Source: Desulfobacterales bacterium
GTDB taxonomy: Bacteria > Desulfobacterota > Desulfobacteria > Desulfobacterales > UBA2156
DNA: 35,113 bases
NCBI GenBank assembly: GCA_011049715.1
Contig: DRHF01000072.1
Coordinates: 1 to 35,113 of the forward strand
Direction of reading: 5' to 3'
Shown piece after piece: positions 1-8,695 of the stretch. The translations under genes and the position numbers were made by a program. Below the pieces are notes generated by a model, which saw only the letters and a program-made list of their open reading frames with translations, had not been told where the DNA came from and did no database searches. The stretch's first letter is position 1; each line of letters opens with the position of its first letter.

Positions 1-764
1 GGTTGATAACGATTTGTGACCCATCAGAACCTGTATTTTGCGGATATCATATCCGGCTTCTAAAAGATGTGTGGCAAATGAGTGACGAAGCGTATGGATG
101 CCGACTCCCCTGTTGACGCCCGCTTTCTTTCGGGCATTTTCGTAAATAGCGCGGATGGTCTCGTAGGATAATGGGTGATCTTTCTTTTTTTCAAAAGATG
201 AGGGGAACAGGTAAGTTTTGGGTTGGTTGGTTTTATAATAATGGCGCATCTGTGGTAAAAGTTTTTCAGAAAGAAGTGTATAGCGTTGTTTACCGCCTTT
301 ACCCTCAACTTTTATCAACATCCGTTCACTGTCGATGTGTTCAGGTTTTAAGGTGGTCACCTCACTTGCGCGAAGTCCACCTGAATAGGTCGTCATCAGG
401 ATAAGACGATGCTTGAGGTTGTTGGTGGAACAGATGATCTTCCATATTTGTTCCATTGTCAGGACTTGTGGAAGTTTTCTTGTCGCCCTGCTGATGCTGT
501 AAGTGACGGAAATTTCTTCTTCGGTCACATATTTGTACAAAAAGCGAAGTCCGGTAAGAACGCTATAGCGCTGTTGGGTGCATTGCCCTTGTCCTTTTTA
601 AGATACAGAAGATAATCCTCGATTTGTTCTTTGGTCATCTTGTCCGGGGATTGATTATAAAACCTGGCGATCCCTGTGACAGCGGCAAGATAAGACTTCT
701 GGGTGTGATGGGAGAGGTTCTTAAGTTCCATGGCCCTGATCATTTTTGTACGTAATTCTGTCAT
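1..764 (-). pseudogene. Tyrosine recombinase/phage-type integrase, frameshifted and cut by the window edge
   Basis: Site-specific recombinase of the tyrosine (XerC/D-like) type. The intact N-terminal frame (525-764) encodes a SAM-like core-binding domain with the motif SHHTQKSYLAAVTG. At about 574-575 the frame shifts by one base. The continuing frame then runs open to position 1 and carries the catalytic domain: the first Arg in GGLRASEV (around 365-385), the Lys in VEGKGGKQR, HTLRHSFATHLLEAG (around 60-100) and GHKS (around 10-20). The nucleophilic Tyr would lie beyond the left edge. The start at 764 has a GGAGG ribosome-binding site 7-8 bases upstream. Family proteins of this kind often act as mobile-element or integron-like integrases, but no partner transposase is visible. 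With the shift as read, only a 79-residue N-terminal peptide would be made, so the gene is either inactive or contains a sequence error. Confidence 0.85.
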
Positions 765-767
765 GAC

Positions 768-808
768 ATACCTCCTTTATTGTGGGTTAATAATGGCTTT
801 GGAGGTAT
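768..808 (-). promoter_or_regulatory. Possible ribosome-site-sequestering hairpin in the integrase leader
   Basis: The integrase ribosome-binding site (GGAGGTAT in mRNA sense, 768-775 on the plus strand as ATACCTCC) is exactly complementary to an upstream ATACCTCC in the leader (plus-strand GGAGGTAT, 801-808). The arms are 8 bp with a 25-base loop. In the transcript this could mask translation initiation. The pairing is seen directly; the function is inferred. Confidence 0.35.
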
Positions 809-1120
809 TTTATACGATCAGGGTAAAAATAAACGACGAATGATGAAAAAAAAATTATTGGTTAAAAATTTAGGGTGAGGAAGCTACCGCGGAGCGGTTT
901 CGTTCATGTATGGAATATCTCAGGTTTCAGGTCAGATTCCATCACTCCAATATGAGGCAGAACCACAAGCCTTATTTTCCAATAGACATCGTTCAAAATA
1001 GCAAGTGCTTATCTTTCGGGGTGATCAGGAAAAAATCGGCATGAATAAAATCAATGCGACTGGTGTGTGATTTTCATCAATCATTTTTGTTAACTCGAGA
1101 AATGAAAGGAGGATATCAAC
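809..1120. other. Intergenic region between integrase and dehydrogenase
   Basis: No convincing gene here. It contains an A-rich run near 845-856 and a small hairpin, ACCGC-gga-GCGGT, at 886-898. The last 20 bases hold a strong AGGAGG ribosome-binding site for the plus-strand gene that starts at 1121. I could not pick a convincing promoter by eye. Confidence 0.5.
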
Positions 1121-2089
1121 ATGAGGCGAAATCTTTACTCTATAATCGTTACTGCAGTCCCCTATTTTTCAGAATCCATGCAGGGAATACTGAAAGAAGT
1201 AAATGCAGAGCTTAAATTGGCTCCGTGCACAACCGCGACTGAGGTTGTATCCCAGGCCTCGGAAGCTGATGTGATCATTACCACCAAAGCCGATTTTTCA
1301 AGACCGGTCATAGAGCGTTTGAATCGATGTCGATTTATTCTTCGCTGCGGGATCGGAATGGACAATTTCGACATTGAAGCCGCCACCGAAAGAGGGATTT
1401 TAATTGCCAATCTTCCTGACTGGTACGTGGAAGATCTCTCCAACCATATCATGGCCTTTATTCTTGACAGTTCAAGAAAGATTACCCTAATTGACCGTCT
1501 TGTAAGGCGCGGCGAGTATTCGCTTGACAAAATTAAGCCTATCAGACAACTCAAGAACTGTGTGTTGGGGTTTGTTGGTTTTGGCAAAAATGCAAGAAGC
1601 CTGCTGCCGAAGTTGAAACCTTTCAGATTTCGTCTTTTGGTTTATGACCCGTATACATCGAATCTTCCGCAAGACGTGGAAAGCGTCGATTTGCATGCCC
1701 TGTTGAGCCAGTCGGATTTTGTTGCGATCAACTGCCCACTCACGGAAGAGACAAGAGGTCTCATAGGGGAACATGAATTGAAGTTGATGAAATCTGAAGC
1801 CTATATCATTAATTCGGCAAGGGGATCCATCGTTGATGAGGACGCCTTAATCAGTGCGCTTCAGCAGAAGAGAATCGCGGGTGTCGCTACGGATGTATTA
1901 GCCAAAGAGCCGGTAACATCGAATCATCCGCTTCTTCAATTTGATAACGTCATTATCACACCTCATATTGCATGGTATTCAGAAGAGTCCTTAGAGGAAG
2001 CACGAATCAAAGCTGCTGAAAATGTTGTTCGGTTTATAAAGGGTGATTTACCGAGCCATCCGCTTAATCCCGAAGCTTTGAATTCTTAA
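1121..2089 (+). CDS. D-isomer-specific 2-hydroxyacid dehydrogenase (CtBP-like/phosphoglycerate dehydrogenase family)
   Basis: A 322-residue NAD-dependent oxidoreductase that would interconvert a 2-hydroxyacid and a 2-oxoacid in the cytoplasm. The Rossmann glycine motif GFVGFG lies at residues 150-155. The catalytic triad of the family is visible: Arg234 in NSARGSIVDE, Glu263 in DVLAKEP and His282 in TPHIAWYSEES. The TPHIAWYSEES ending, rather than the more common TPHxAgxT, resembles CtBP-like members. Length is normal for the family (about 310-340). The start is supported by AGGAGG about 8 bases upstream. It stands alone on the plus strand between the integrase and the minus-strand catabolic block. 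Substrate is unknown; glycerate, phosphoglycerate or another 2-hydroxyacid are all possible. Confidence 0.85.
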   Translation: MRRNLYSIIVTAVPYFSESMQGILKEVNAELKLAPCTTATEVVSQASEADVIITTKADFSRPVIERLNRCRFILRCGIGMDNFDIEAATERGILIANLPDWYVEDLSNHIMAFILDSSRKITLIDRLVRRGEYSLDKIKPIRQLKNCVLGFVGFGKNARSLLPKLKPFRFRLLVYDPYTSNLPQDVESVDLHALLSQSDFVAINCPLTEETRGLIGEHELKLMKSEAYIINSARGSIVDEDALISALQQKRIAGVATDVLAKEPVTSNHPLLQFDNVIITPHIAWYSEESLEEARIKAAENVVRFIKGDLPSHPLNPEALNS

Positions 2090-2120
2090 CTGGCATGAAC
2101 GCAATTCTAAAATGAATCCG

Positions 2121-2135
2121 GTGTGACAATCACAC
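2121..2135 (+). terminator. Possible weak terminator hairpin after the dehydrogenase
   Basis: Perfect short dyad GTGTGA-caa-TCACAC about 30 bases after the stop codon, followed by a moderately T-rich stretch (tgctttagtttt). The stem is only 6 bp and the T-run is interrupted, so this is a weak call. Confidence 0.3.
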
Positions 2136-2150
2136 TGCTTTAGTTTTGCC

Positions 2151-2448
2151 TTACTAATGAGGCCATATATATTTAGACCCGAGCGCCAAGCAGGATATTG
2201 AATCGTTCGGCGGCTCAAACTCAGGTCAAAGCGGGTGTAAAACCGGAACTCGGCCGGTCTGTAAATATAATAACCGGGTCAAGTGTCTTAAGACGCTTGA
2301 AAACAAGGCCTCGGAAGGTTCCGGCTAAACGCCCGCTAAGACCTTCAAACAGTGACCCGCCTGCCGATTAAAAACCCTGCCCGGCTTTGCAGATAAATCC
2401 ATAGGTAAATGGCAACGGATGTCTAAATAATAAAGCACTCATTAGTAA
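2151..2448. repeat. Non-coding hairpin-rich segment bounded by an 11-bp inverted repeat
   Basis: This gene-free segment is bounded by TTACTAATGAG (2151-2161) and its exact complement CTCATTAGTAA (2438-2448). Inside are a 20-base dyad CAAGTGTCTTAAGACGCTTG (2280-2299, one G-T pair), a hairpin around CGGAA-gg-TTCCG (2312-2323) and a longer-range pair GACCCG (2176-2181)/CGGGTC (2275-2280). Size and ends resemble a small non-autonomous element (MITE-like) or a structured RNA, but no target-site duplication is obvious. Function unknown. Confidence 0.4.
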
Positions 2449-2499
2449 TTGCAAAGTTTCCCCGCTCCTACCCCTCATGACCTGGATGGCGATGGACAT

Positions 2500-3258
2500 C
2501 TATTCATCATCCATTGTGTAATACATCAGCTCTTCATTGCTTTTTGCTTTTAGCACCAGTTTGTTGCGACCGACGATTTCGGTCGGCGCTTGGGTGACCT
2601 CGCCGATCTTTGAAAAAACGTCGGGAAGCGGATCGCCGTTTTGCGAAACCCTTTCTTGCCAAAGTTCAAGGACCCGACGGTGATCCCAAGGCACAATCGG
2701 CTTTTTGGGATCTACAGGTTTAAAAACGACCGAAGGTCCGGTTATCGTTTCCTTCGGCATTTCCTCAATTCTTCTCTCATCTCCATATGCTTCGATTAAC
2801 TTCTCAAGCGGCCCGAACTCCAGAGCCCTCATGGAGCAACTGAGTACACAAATCGGTTTTAATCCATCTTCCAGGCGGTCGATACACATATTGCATTTAG
2901 ACATTTTAGCGTTTTCCAGTGCGTCTTCCTCGAATTGTGGCGTGCCATACGGACATGCCATCCAGCATTTGCGGGTGCTTTGGCATTTGTCGGCATCTAC
3001 CAATACGGCACCATATTTTTCTTCCTTGTAAAGTGCGCCATGCGGGCAGGCCTTGGCGCAGATAGGATTTTCGCAGTGATAGCACATGATCGGTAGAAGA
3101 TGAATTCTTGTATCAGGGAAAACGCCGCTTTCCCATTGGTAGACACGCATCCATTTAACCGGACCCGGCGGTATGTTATGCCATTGTTTGCAGGAAATGA
3201 CGCAACCATTGCAACCGATGCAGCGGCTCAAATCAACAAAGAAGCCATATTGGGTCAT
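2500..3258 (-). CDS. Iron-sulfur (ferredoxin-type) beta subunit of a molybdopterin oxidoreductase, DmsB/NrfC-like
   Basis: A 252-residue electron-transfer subunit with four cysteine clusters: C13/C16/C19/C23, C59/C62/C67/C71, C92/(Thr95)/C98/C102 and C122/C125/C137/C141. In the DmsB/PsrB/NarH family these bind four Fe-S clusters that carry electrons to or from the molybdopterin subunit. Here the second ligand of the third group is Thr95 instead of Cys; in nitrate reductase NarH the matching position is Trp and that centre is [3Fe-4S], so a 3Fe centre is plausible here. There is no signal peptide or membrane segment. The start overlaps the alpha-subunit stop by 4 bases (ATGA), indicating translational coupling. 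It is the last gene of block A, with no membrane anchor subunit after it, so the complex is probably soluble. Confidence 0.88.
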   Translation of the reverse strand: MTQYGFFVDLSRCIGCNGCVISCKQWHNIPPGPVKWMRVYQWESGVFPDTRIHLLPIMCYHCENPICAKACPHGALYKEEKYGAVLVDADKCQSTRKCWMACPYGTPQFEEDALENAKMSKCNMCIDRLEDGLKPICVLSCSMRALEFGPLEKLIEAYGDERRIEEMPKETITGPSVVFKPVDPKKPIVPWDHRRVLELWQERVSQNGDPLPDVFSKIGEVTQAPTEIVGRNKLVLKAKSNEELMYYTMDDE

Positions 3259-5705
3259 TTTTGATTTCCTTGATATTTTTCTACCTGAACCAGGTTCGCC
3301 GCTTTTGCCGGTGTTATACAGCTTTTCACATCACCCCCCAGCAAGGTCGATGGTGACCCCCCAAAATCGACTCCGGATTCGTCCGGGAGAAACTTACCGC
3401 CATGATGAATGACAATCAGCCCGGGCATCAGCCTTGTGGTCACATACGCCGGCATTACAACCGTTCCCTGGTCATTGTGGACCTTGACCGGATCATCGTC
3501 TTTAATTCCCCTTGCATTGGCATCGGTGGCGCTCAGCCAAACCCGGTGTCGATAAATATGATCCTTTAACCAGTGATGATCCCAAAAAAGGTAATGGACC
3601 CGGTATCTGGCATGTGGCGCGAGCATCATCAGCGGATATTTTTTTACCATCGGATCGTCCATTCCCCTGACTGCATTTTCATAAACTGCCAAGGGCGTAA
3701 GTTCGCCCCAATCAGCCGGCAGGTTCTCGTAGACCCGGCCGGTGTGGTCGCGATGCTGTCCTGTACCCCTGTTGGTTTGGTCGGCGATATAATCGGAGTA
3801 AAACTCAATTTTGCCGGATTTGGTCTTAAACGGCTTACCGTCTTTGATCTGCGCGTCCCATCCGGTAAACGGTTTCTCGTCGAGTTCATCACAGTTGATG
3901 AATTTGCCCTGCGAAAATTCCTCCCATGAAGGGACTACAATATTTCGTTTTTTATAATAGTCAACCACACCGTGGTAACCCTCTTTTTGGTACCGCTCCC
4001 AATCCTGATCCCAGTTCTCATCGGTGGTATAGTATTTAAAAAACTTTTTTGGATCTATCCCCAGTTTCTCAGCCAGTTTGGTATATACCCATACCCAGGG
4101 TCTAACCTCACCGGGCGGGTCTACTACCCCGGGACAATAATTGATGCATTCAAACCCGCCGTATGCACCGCTTTGAAAAACATTTTTCTCTTCCCACATC
4201 CAATCCTGGGCTGGAAGAATTACATCGGCATACCGGGTTGAAGCGGTCATAATGCTGTGCATCGTGACGATAAAATCCATTTTTAACATGGCCTTGACTT
4301 GGGTATTTGCCGACTCACAGGCCGTGACCACATGATCGGAAGCATGGGGCTTGTTGCCGCCTCCCCAAAAAAGCATTTTGGGATGAAAATCCTTAACCAG
4401 GGACGGGTCGGTCCGCCAACCGGTCCGTCGCATATATTCAGCTTCGCTGAGCTCACCGCTTCGCACCTGATCCAGAAGAAGGACCGCCTGAGCCCAATAA
4501 TGACTTCGATACATTTTCGGTGCTTCGTAATCTCCGGGCGGTCCCCAAGAGGCATTCACCGGAATGTTGCGACGCGGCCCGATGATTAAAGGTGGGCCCG
4601 CTCCGGGTGTACCCCAATAGCCCATCATCGCTTGCAATGCTGCAAAAGCCCTGACGGTCGATTCCCCGCGGCTTTTGCGGCTCAGTGACCAATGGGCCAA
4701 CAACCAAGCCGGTTTCACCGTAGCGATCAGCTCGGCCAGCGCCCGGATCGTTTCCGCAGGCACTGCACATATTTTTTCCGCGAACTCAGGTGTTTTGGGT
4801 GTACTGTCCGATTTGCCAAGAACATAATTTTTCCACTTGGCAAAACCATCGGGTTCCACGTATTTTTCAACGAACTGTTTGTTCCATTGTTCGTTCTTAA
4901 ACAATTGATACGCCAGAGCTAAAAACATGGCATGGTCCGTCCCCGGCTTGATCGGGATCCATTGATCAGCCAGAATCTCGGCGCCTACGCTATACCTTGG
5001 ATCAATTATTATGACCGGCCTGCCCCTCTCACGGCAAAGCTTTATAAACCAGCCGAGTTGGTGAGCCGGACCGGAGGATCCCACCGTCGGATCATAGCCC
5101 CAGATAACGATCATTTTTGAATTTGCCAACATATCCGCTGCAGAACCGGACATATATTCGTGGTAATCCCACCCCCTCTCACCTGCGACGATATGGGCCA
5201 TCATTCTGGAGGCATCGTAGGAACACCACCCCCAGCTGTCTACGCCCGCACCCCAAAAAGAAAATAGGCGCTCCACAGTTCCATTCGGCATGTATGGTGT
5301 TATGATCGAATAGCGACCATACTTTTGCCTGATCGCCTGCATATTGCCGGCGATCGTCGTCAGTGCCTCATCCCAGGAAATTCGAGTATACTTTCCTTCC
5401 CCTCTCCGGCTATTTGGCGTTCGCTTCAAGGGATAGAGAATCCGGTCGGGATGGTACATATATTTATGAAAAACCAATCCCTTGGTGCACGGTCTTCGCT
5501 GTAGATGAGTTTTTATGAGATCCCTTTCTGATAAGACTTCATCTTCACGACCAACCCCTGTGTTATATCGATCATCCGGCTCTACGGCCACAACAACGCC
5601 GTCCCTGACGTGGGCCTTTAAGATGCATTGGGAATTGCTGCCGCAATTGCAGCGGCACGTGGTGTAGACAGCTTTGTCGGCGCCGTTATTTATCTTTTTT
5701 GTCAT
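3255..5705 (-). CDS. Molybdopterin oxidoreductase catalytic (alpha) subunit, DMSO reductase family
   Basis: An 816-residue Mo/W-bisMGD enzyme. N-terminal cysteines C17, C21, C27 and C73 (TTCRCNCGSNSQC and RRPCTKG) would hold one [4Fe-4S] cluster. Family blocks follow: YTRISWDEAL, a candidate metal-ligand region GWCSYDAS, VIWGYDPTVG, TRYADVILPAQDWMWEE, and a C-terminal molydopterin-binding domain beginning near MMLAPHARYRVHY. The exact metal ligand (Ser or Cys of GWCSYDAS) is inferred. No twin-arginine signal is present, unlike periplasmic relatives such as DmsA or PsrA, so the protein is probably cytoplasmic. Length is typical. It lies 5 bases after the MmgE/PrpD gene and overlaps the beta subunit by 4 bases. 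Possible roles include a substrate reductase or a hydroxylating dehydrogenase; a transhydroxylase is less likely because the N-terminal cluster ligands are present. Confidence 0.88.
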   Translation of the reverse strand: MTKKINNGADKAVYTTCRCNCGSNSQCILKAHVRDGVVVAVEPDDRYNTGVGREDEVLSERDLIKTHLQRRPCTKGLVFHKYMYHPDRILYPLKRTPNSRRGEGKYTRISWDEALTTIAGNMQAIRQKYGRYSIITPYMPNGTVERLFSFWGAGVDSWGWCSYDASRMMAHIVAGERGWDYHEYMSGSAADMLANSKMIVIWGYDPTVGSSGPAHQLGWFIKLCRERGRPVIIIDPRYSVGAEILADQWIPIKPGTDHAMFLALAYQLFKNEQWNKQFVEKYVEPDGFAKWKNYVLGKSDSTPKTPEFAEKICAVPAETIRALAELIATVKPAWLLAHWSLSRKSRGESTVRAFAALQAMMGYWGTPGAGPPLIIGPRRNIPVNASWGPPGDYEAPKMYRSHYWAQAVLLLDQVRSGELSEAEYMRRTGWRTDPSLVKDFHPKMLFWGGGNKPHASDHVVTACESANTQVKAMLKMDFIVTMHSIMTASTRYADVILPAQDWMWEEKNVFQSGAYGGFECINYCPGVVDPPGEVRPWVWVYTKLAEKLGIDPKKFFKYYTTDENWDQDWERYQKEGYHGVVDYYKKRNIVVPSWEEFSQGKFINCDELDEKPFTGWDAQIKDGKPFKTKSGKIEFYSDYIADQTNRGTGQHRDHTGRVYENLPADWGELTPLAVYENAVRGMDDPMVKKYPLMMLAPHARYRVHYLFWDHHWLKDHIYRHRVWLSATDANARGIKDDDPVKVHNDQGTVVMPAYVTTRLMPGLIVIHHGGKFLPDESGVDFGGSPSTLLGGDVKSCITPAKAANLVQVEKYQGNQK

Positions 5706-5710
5706 AATGG

Positions 5711-7060
5711 CTAAATCATTTTTAAAATTGAGTTGATGTCATCGATTTTTTCAAAAGCAAACAAATCCTTGAGAATTCTTTTTGAGTTTTGGGGTGTAAT
5801 TATATCCGATACACATTCTAGAAATTTAGAAGACAATTCTCCGTCAGTCAATGGCTTTTCCGGATTCCCCTTGGCGAGATCACACCTGCCATCCAGTGTT
5901 CTGCCATCTTTTAATACAATGTGCAATTTGGCCGGAGCCGTCCCTATCAGTCCCAACGGTGAAAACTCCGGATCAAGTTCCATTTGTATTTTTGGAATAA
6001 GTTCTTTGACTTGAGGATCATTTATGCAAGACGACTCGAACTGCTCCAACCCCACTTTGCCATAACGCACGGCCACTGCCAGTGCATATTCCATGGAAAA
6101 CCTCGCTTCCGTGACTGTACCGGGGTCATGGCAGACCAGTTCGAGGGGTCCAAGTTGGCTCACACCGACGCTTATTGATTCCAATTGATCTGGAGTAAAT
6201 GGTGTTTTGTGTAATATTTCCAAAAGGCAGTCAATTGCCGGGTGGGCGCCGCTGCAGCATGGATATTTTTTAAAAACCAAACCGGGTTTGACAATATCCC
6301 ATGGATTGCCAAAATCCACTGTATTCTTTTCAAGTCTACCCCCACTGAAAACCTGACCAAAGCCATCCGTCGCTTCAATGGCATTTCTTGCTGCTGTTAA
6401 TCCCATACCGGCCAAAATAGCGGAGGTTGTTCCATTGAAAGCAGCCATACCCGCGTGGTAAGGTTTGGTCATTGTGCCGAAGTTCGCTCTGAGTCCGCCG
6501 GCAGTTGAGGTGGCAATACCCAAAGCAAAAGTAAATGGATCTTTTTCCAATGCCATCAATTGAGCGGAAGCCGCAGCCGCACCCAAAGGGCCAAAAACGC
6601 TGGTTGTATGCCAGCCATTAGAAGATGTTTGAGGCATAACAAGGGCAGCGATTTTATGGGCGACCTCCACACCCACCGCATAAGCGCTTAAGATTTCTTT
6701 TCCCGATGCTTTTACAACTTCCCCTGTGGCGAAAACCGACGGCGCGATTGTGACGGTTGGGTGACCGAGTGTCGTCCAGCTCACATCGTCAAAATCCAGA
6801 GAATGTCCGGACACCCCGTTAGCCAAAGCAGCTAGATTCCGGGAAACAGACAGGTTGGTCCCAAAAACCTTTGACTCAGGAGTGGTCGCCATGGAGCCAA
6901 CATAAGATTGAACAATTCGGCTCACCGCCTCTCTGCTTCCCCTCAATGCAAGTCCCAGAAAGTCAATTAACGCCCTCTTGCCTATCGCGAAGACCTCTTC
7001 GGGAATATTTCTAAAAGACGCTGACCGGGCAAATTCAGCTGCATCGTCAAGTATCGTCAT
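5711..7060 (-). CDS. MmgE/PrpD family protein (block A copy)
   Basis: A 449-residue member of the MmgE/PrpD superfamily, whose known members include 2-methylcitrate dehydratase, iminodisuccinate epimerase and cis-aconitate decarboxylase, all acting on small polycarboxylates without cofactor. Recognisable blocks are ALIDFLGLALRGSREAV near the N-terminus, NGVSGHSLDFDDVSW (residues about 80-95, with the family Asp-Asp), GWHTTSVFGPLGAAAA, and KKYPCCSGAHPAIDC in the middle. Length is typical. The upstream ribosome site is weak, so the ATG at 7060 is chosen by similarity. It sits between the dihydropyrimidinase-like gene (219 bp upstream) and the molybdopterin oxidoreductase (5 bp downstream). The likely job is dehydration, isomerisation or decarboxylation of a ring-opened intermediate; the substrate is not known. 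Confidence 0.85.
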   Translation of the reverse strand: MTILDDAAEFARSASFRNIPEEVFAIGKRALIDFLGLALRGSREAVSRIVQSYVGSMATTPESKVFGTNLSVSRNLAALANGVSGHSLDFDDVSWTTLGHPTVTIAPSVFATGEVVKASGKEILSAYAVGVEVAHKIAALVMPQTSSNGWHTTSVFGPLGAAAASAQLMALEKDPFTFALGIATSTAGGLRANFGTMTKPYHAGMAAFNGTTSAILAGMGLTAARNAIEATDGFGQVFSGGRLEKNTVDFGNPWDIVKPGLVFKKYPCCSGAHPAIDCLLEILHKTPFTPDQLESISVGVSQLGPLELVCHDPGTVTEARFSMEYALAVAVRYGKVGLEQFESSCINDPQVKELIPKIQMELDPEFSPLGLIGTAPAKLHIVLKDGRTLDGRCDLAKGNPEKPLTDGELSSKFLECVSDIITPQNSKRILKDLFAFEKIDDINSILKMI

Positions 7061-7279
7061 GGATCCAACTTTTTAGATAAACTATTGCCCTAATCAAGTC
7101 AAAACTCGATTAGGTGTTATTCGTTATCAGTTATCAATTGTTGGTTTTAATCAAATTTAAATCAAAATGCTATCTCATCCAAACAAAGAATATAGTTTAG
7201 TGAACAAAATTAAAGCCAATAACCATTAACGTTTAACCAACAATCCTCCAGTTGAGCCTTTTTTCGCTCAATTGTGGTG
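7061..7279. other. Intergenic region with several small inverted repeats
   Basis: No gene seen. It contains CCTAATC (7089-7095)/GATTAGG (7108-7114), a wider pair ATTGTTGGTT (7137-7146)/AACCAACAAT (7235-7244), a short run of GTTAT-type direct repeats (7116-7135), and TTGAGC/GCTCAA close to the end of the upstream gene (about 7252-7271). These may attenuate or process the transcript between the amidohydrolase and MmgE/PrpD; this is inference. Confidence 0.4.
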
Positions 7280-8662
7280 TTAATTAATAAGTTTTCCCGG
7301 CAGATATCTACCCCGACCCGGATCAGTCTTCAATTCACCTTTTTCCATCAAAATTTTGCCCCGCTGCATCACGAGGGTGGGTGCTCCCAAACATTTTCTG
7401 CCTTCATACATGCTGTAATCCACCTTGAGATGTAGATTTTCCGCCCTGATGGTGTGAGGAGCCGTGGGATCAAAAATCACTATGTCCGCGTCCGCTCCCT
7501 TCTGTAAAACGCCCTTTTGGGGGTAAAGACCGAAAATTCGGGCGGGGTTCTCACAGAACAATTCTACCAAACGGGGAAGCGTGATCCTCCCTTTGTTGAT
7601 CCCTTCATCGTAAGTTACCGTAAACATCTCTTCCTGACCCGGAATTCCTGAAGGGGCTTTGAAAACTTGCTCCATCAAAGGTTCCTTGGCTTTCATCAGG
7701 TGTCCGGCCGTATCGGAACCGATCACATCAATGAGCCCATCGGACACCGCCTGCCACATTTCCTCTACATCGCGCTGCATCCTCAACGGCGGCCCAACCT
7801 TGGCAAGGGAACCCCTCTTTTTCATCTCCTCATCTGTGAGCGTCAGATAATGTGTGCAGGTTTCGGTGTAGAGCGTGGGCGCACCCCACTTCTTAAAAAG
7901 CCTTACGACCTCAAGCGACTCATTAGCACTGAGGTGAACAAGATACATCGGGCACTCGATCACCTGGGCCAGGCTGAGAATACGAAAAACAGCATCGGCT
8001 TCTGCGATATTGGGTTGAGAGGGTGCATAAAATTCAGGTCCATGGTTACCCTGCGCAGCAAATTTATCCTGCAGATAATCTACAACCGTTCCGTTTTCCG
8101 CATGCACCGCATAGAGTGCCCCGTTTGTGGCGATGAGCTCCATAAGTTTCATGTGTTCATCGTCTTCCAGCTTCATTCCGCGCTTTGCAAATGCCATAAA
8201 ACCCTTAAATGAAACAGCGCCACGCTCAACAATCTTTGGCAATACCTTATCGATGGTTTCCAGATCATCGTGGCAAAGGCTGCAGTGTATTCCGAAGTCG
8301 ACAATCGAATTTTGCTCCCCTTCGGCTATGAAATCGTTAACGGCATCGAACAGATCGCCAGTTTTTCCCCAAGCTTTGATTGCACCGATAAACGGGATCA
8401 GCGTGGTGATTCCCCCATGGACAGCCGCCTGGGAAAGCGTGTCGATTCTATCAGCATAAACCGGATGCATGTGCGCATCGATGATGCCCGGAAACACAAA
8501 TTTTCCGGCAGCATCAATGATTCTATCTGCCGGCCGCTTGCTTTTCCCGGTTTCAATGCTGTCGACCACGCCGTCCTTTATGAATATATCGCTCTGCCCC
8601 ATGCACTTACTGTTGACCAAAACTCCACCCTTTACGGCGATATCTGCAGTATCAGTTGACAT
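7280..8662 (-). CDS. Dihydropyrimidinase/D-hydantoinase-like amidohydrolase
   Basis: A 460-residue zinc amidohydrolase of the cyclic-amide type that opens hydantoin, dihydropyrimidine or related rings. All binuclear-metal ligands can be placed: His64 and His66 (DAHMH), the carboxylated Lys153 (SFKGFMAF), His187 (YAVHAENG), His243 (YLVHLSANES) and Asp317 (IGSDTAG). The C-terminus has the family ending GADADIVIFDP. Length is typical for hydantoinases. The start has AAAGGAG 8 bases upstream. It begins 33 bp after the DUF169 gene and is followed by MmgE/PrpD, the same order as in block B. HyuA-like proteins also occur in anaerobic purine-degradation clusters, but the other signature genes of those clusters are not present here. 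The exact ring substrate is unknown. Confidence 0.88.
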   Translation of the reverse strand: MSTDTADIAVKGGVLVNSKCMGQSDIFIKDGVVDSIETGKSKRPADRIIDAAGKFVFPGIIDAHMHPVYADRIDTLSQAAVHGGITTLIPFIGAIKAWGKTGDLFDAVNDFIAEGEQNSIVDFGIHCSLCHDDLETIDKVLPKIVERGAVSFKGFMAFAKRGMKLEDDEHMKLMELIATNGALYAVHAENGTVVDYLQDKFAAQGNHGPEFYAPSQPNIAEADAVFRILSLAQVIECPMYLVHLSANESLEVVRLFKKWGAPTLYTETCTHYLTLTDEEMKKRGSLAKVGPPLRMQRDVEEMWQAVSDGLIDVIGSDTAGHLMKAKEPLMEQVFKAPSGIPGQEEMFTVTYDEGINKGRITLPRLVELFCENPARIFGLYPQKGVLQKGADADIVIFDPTAPHTIRAENLHLKVDYSMYEGRKCLGAPTLVMQRGKILMEKGELKTDPGRGRYLPGKLIN

Positions 8663-8695
8663 ATTGATTCTCCTTTCAAAAACAGATTCTTGGTT

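Noticed and set aside
3255-5705. Pyrogallol-type transhydroxylase
   Set aside because: That alpha subunit lacks the N-terminal Fe-S ligands, which are present here.
7667-8212. Plus-strand open frame of 181 codons
   Set aside because: Antisense to the dihydropyrimidinase-like gene with all metal ligands.
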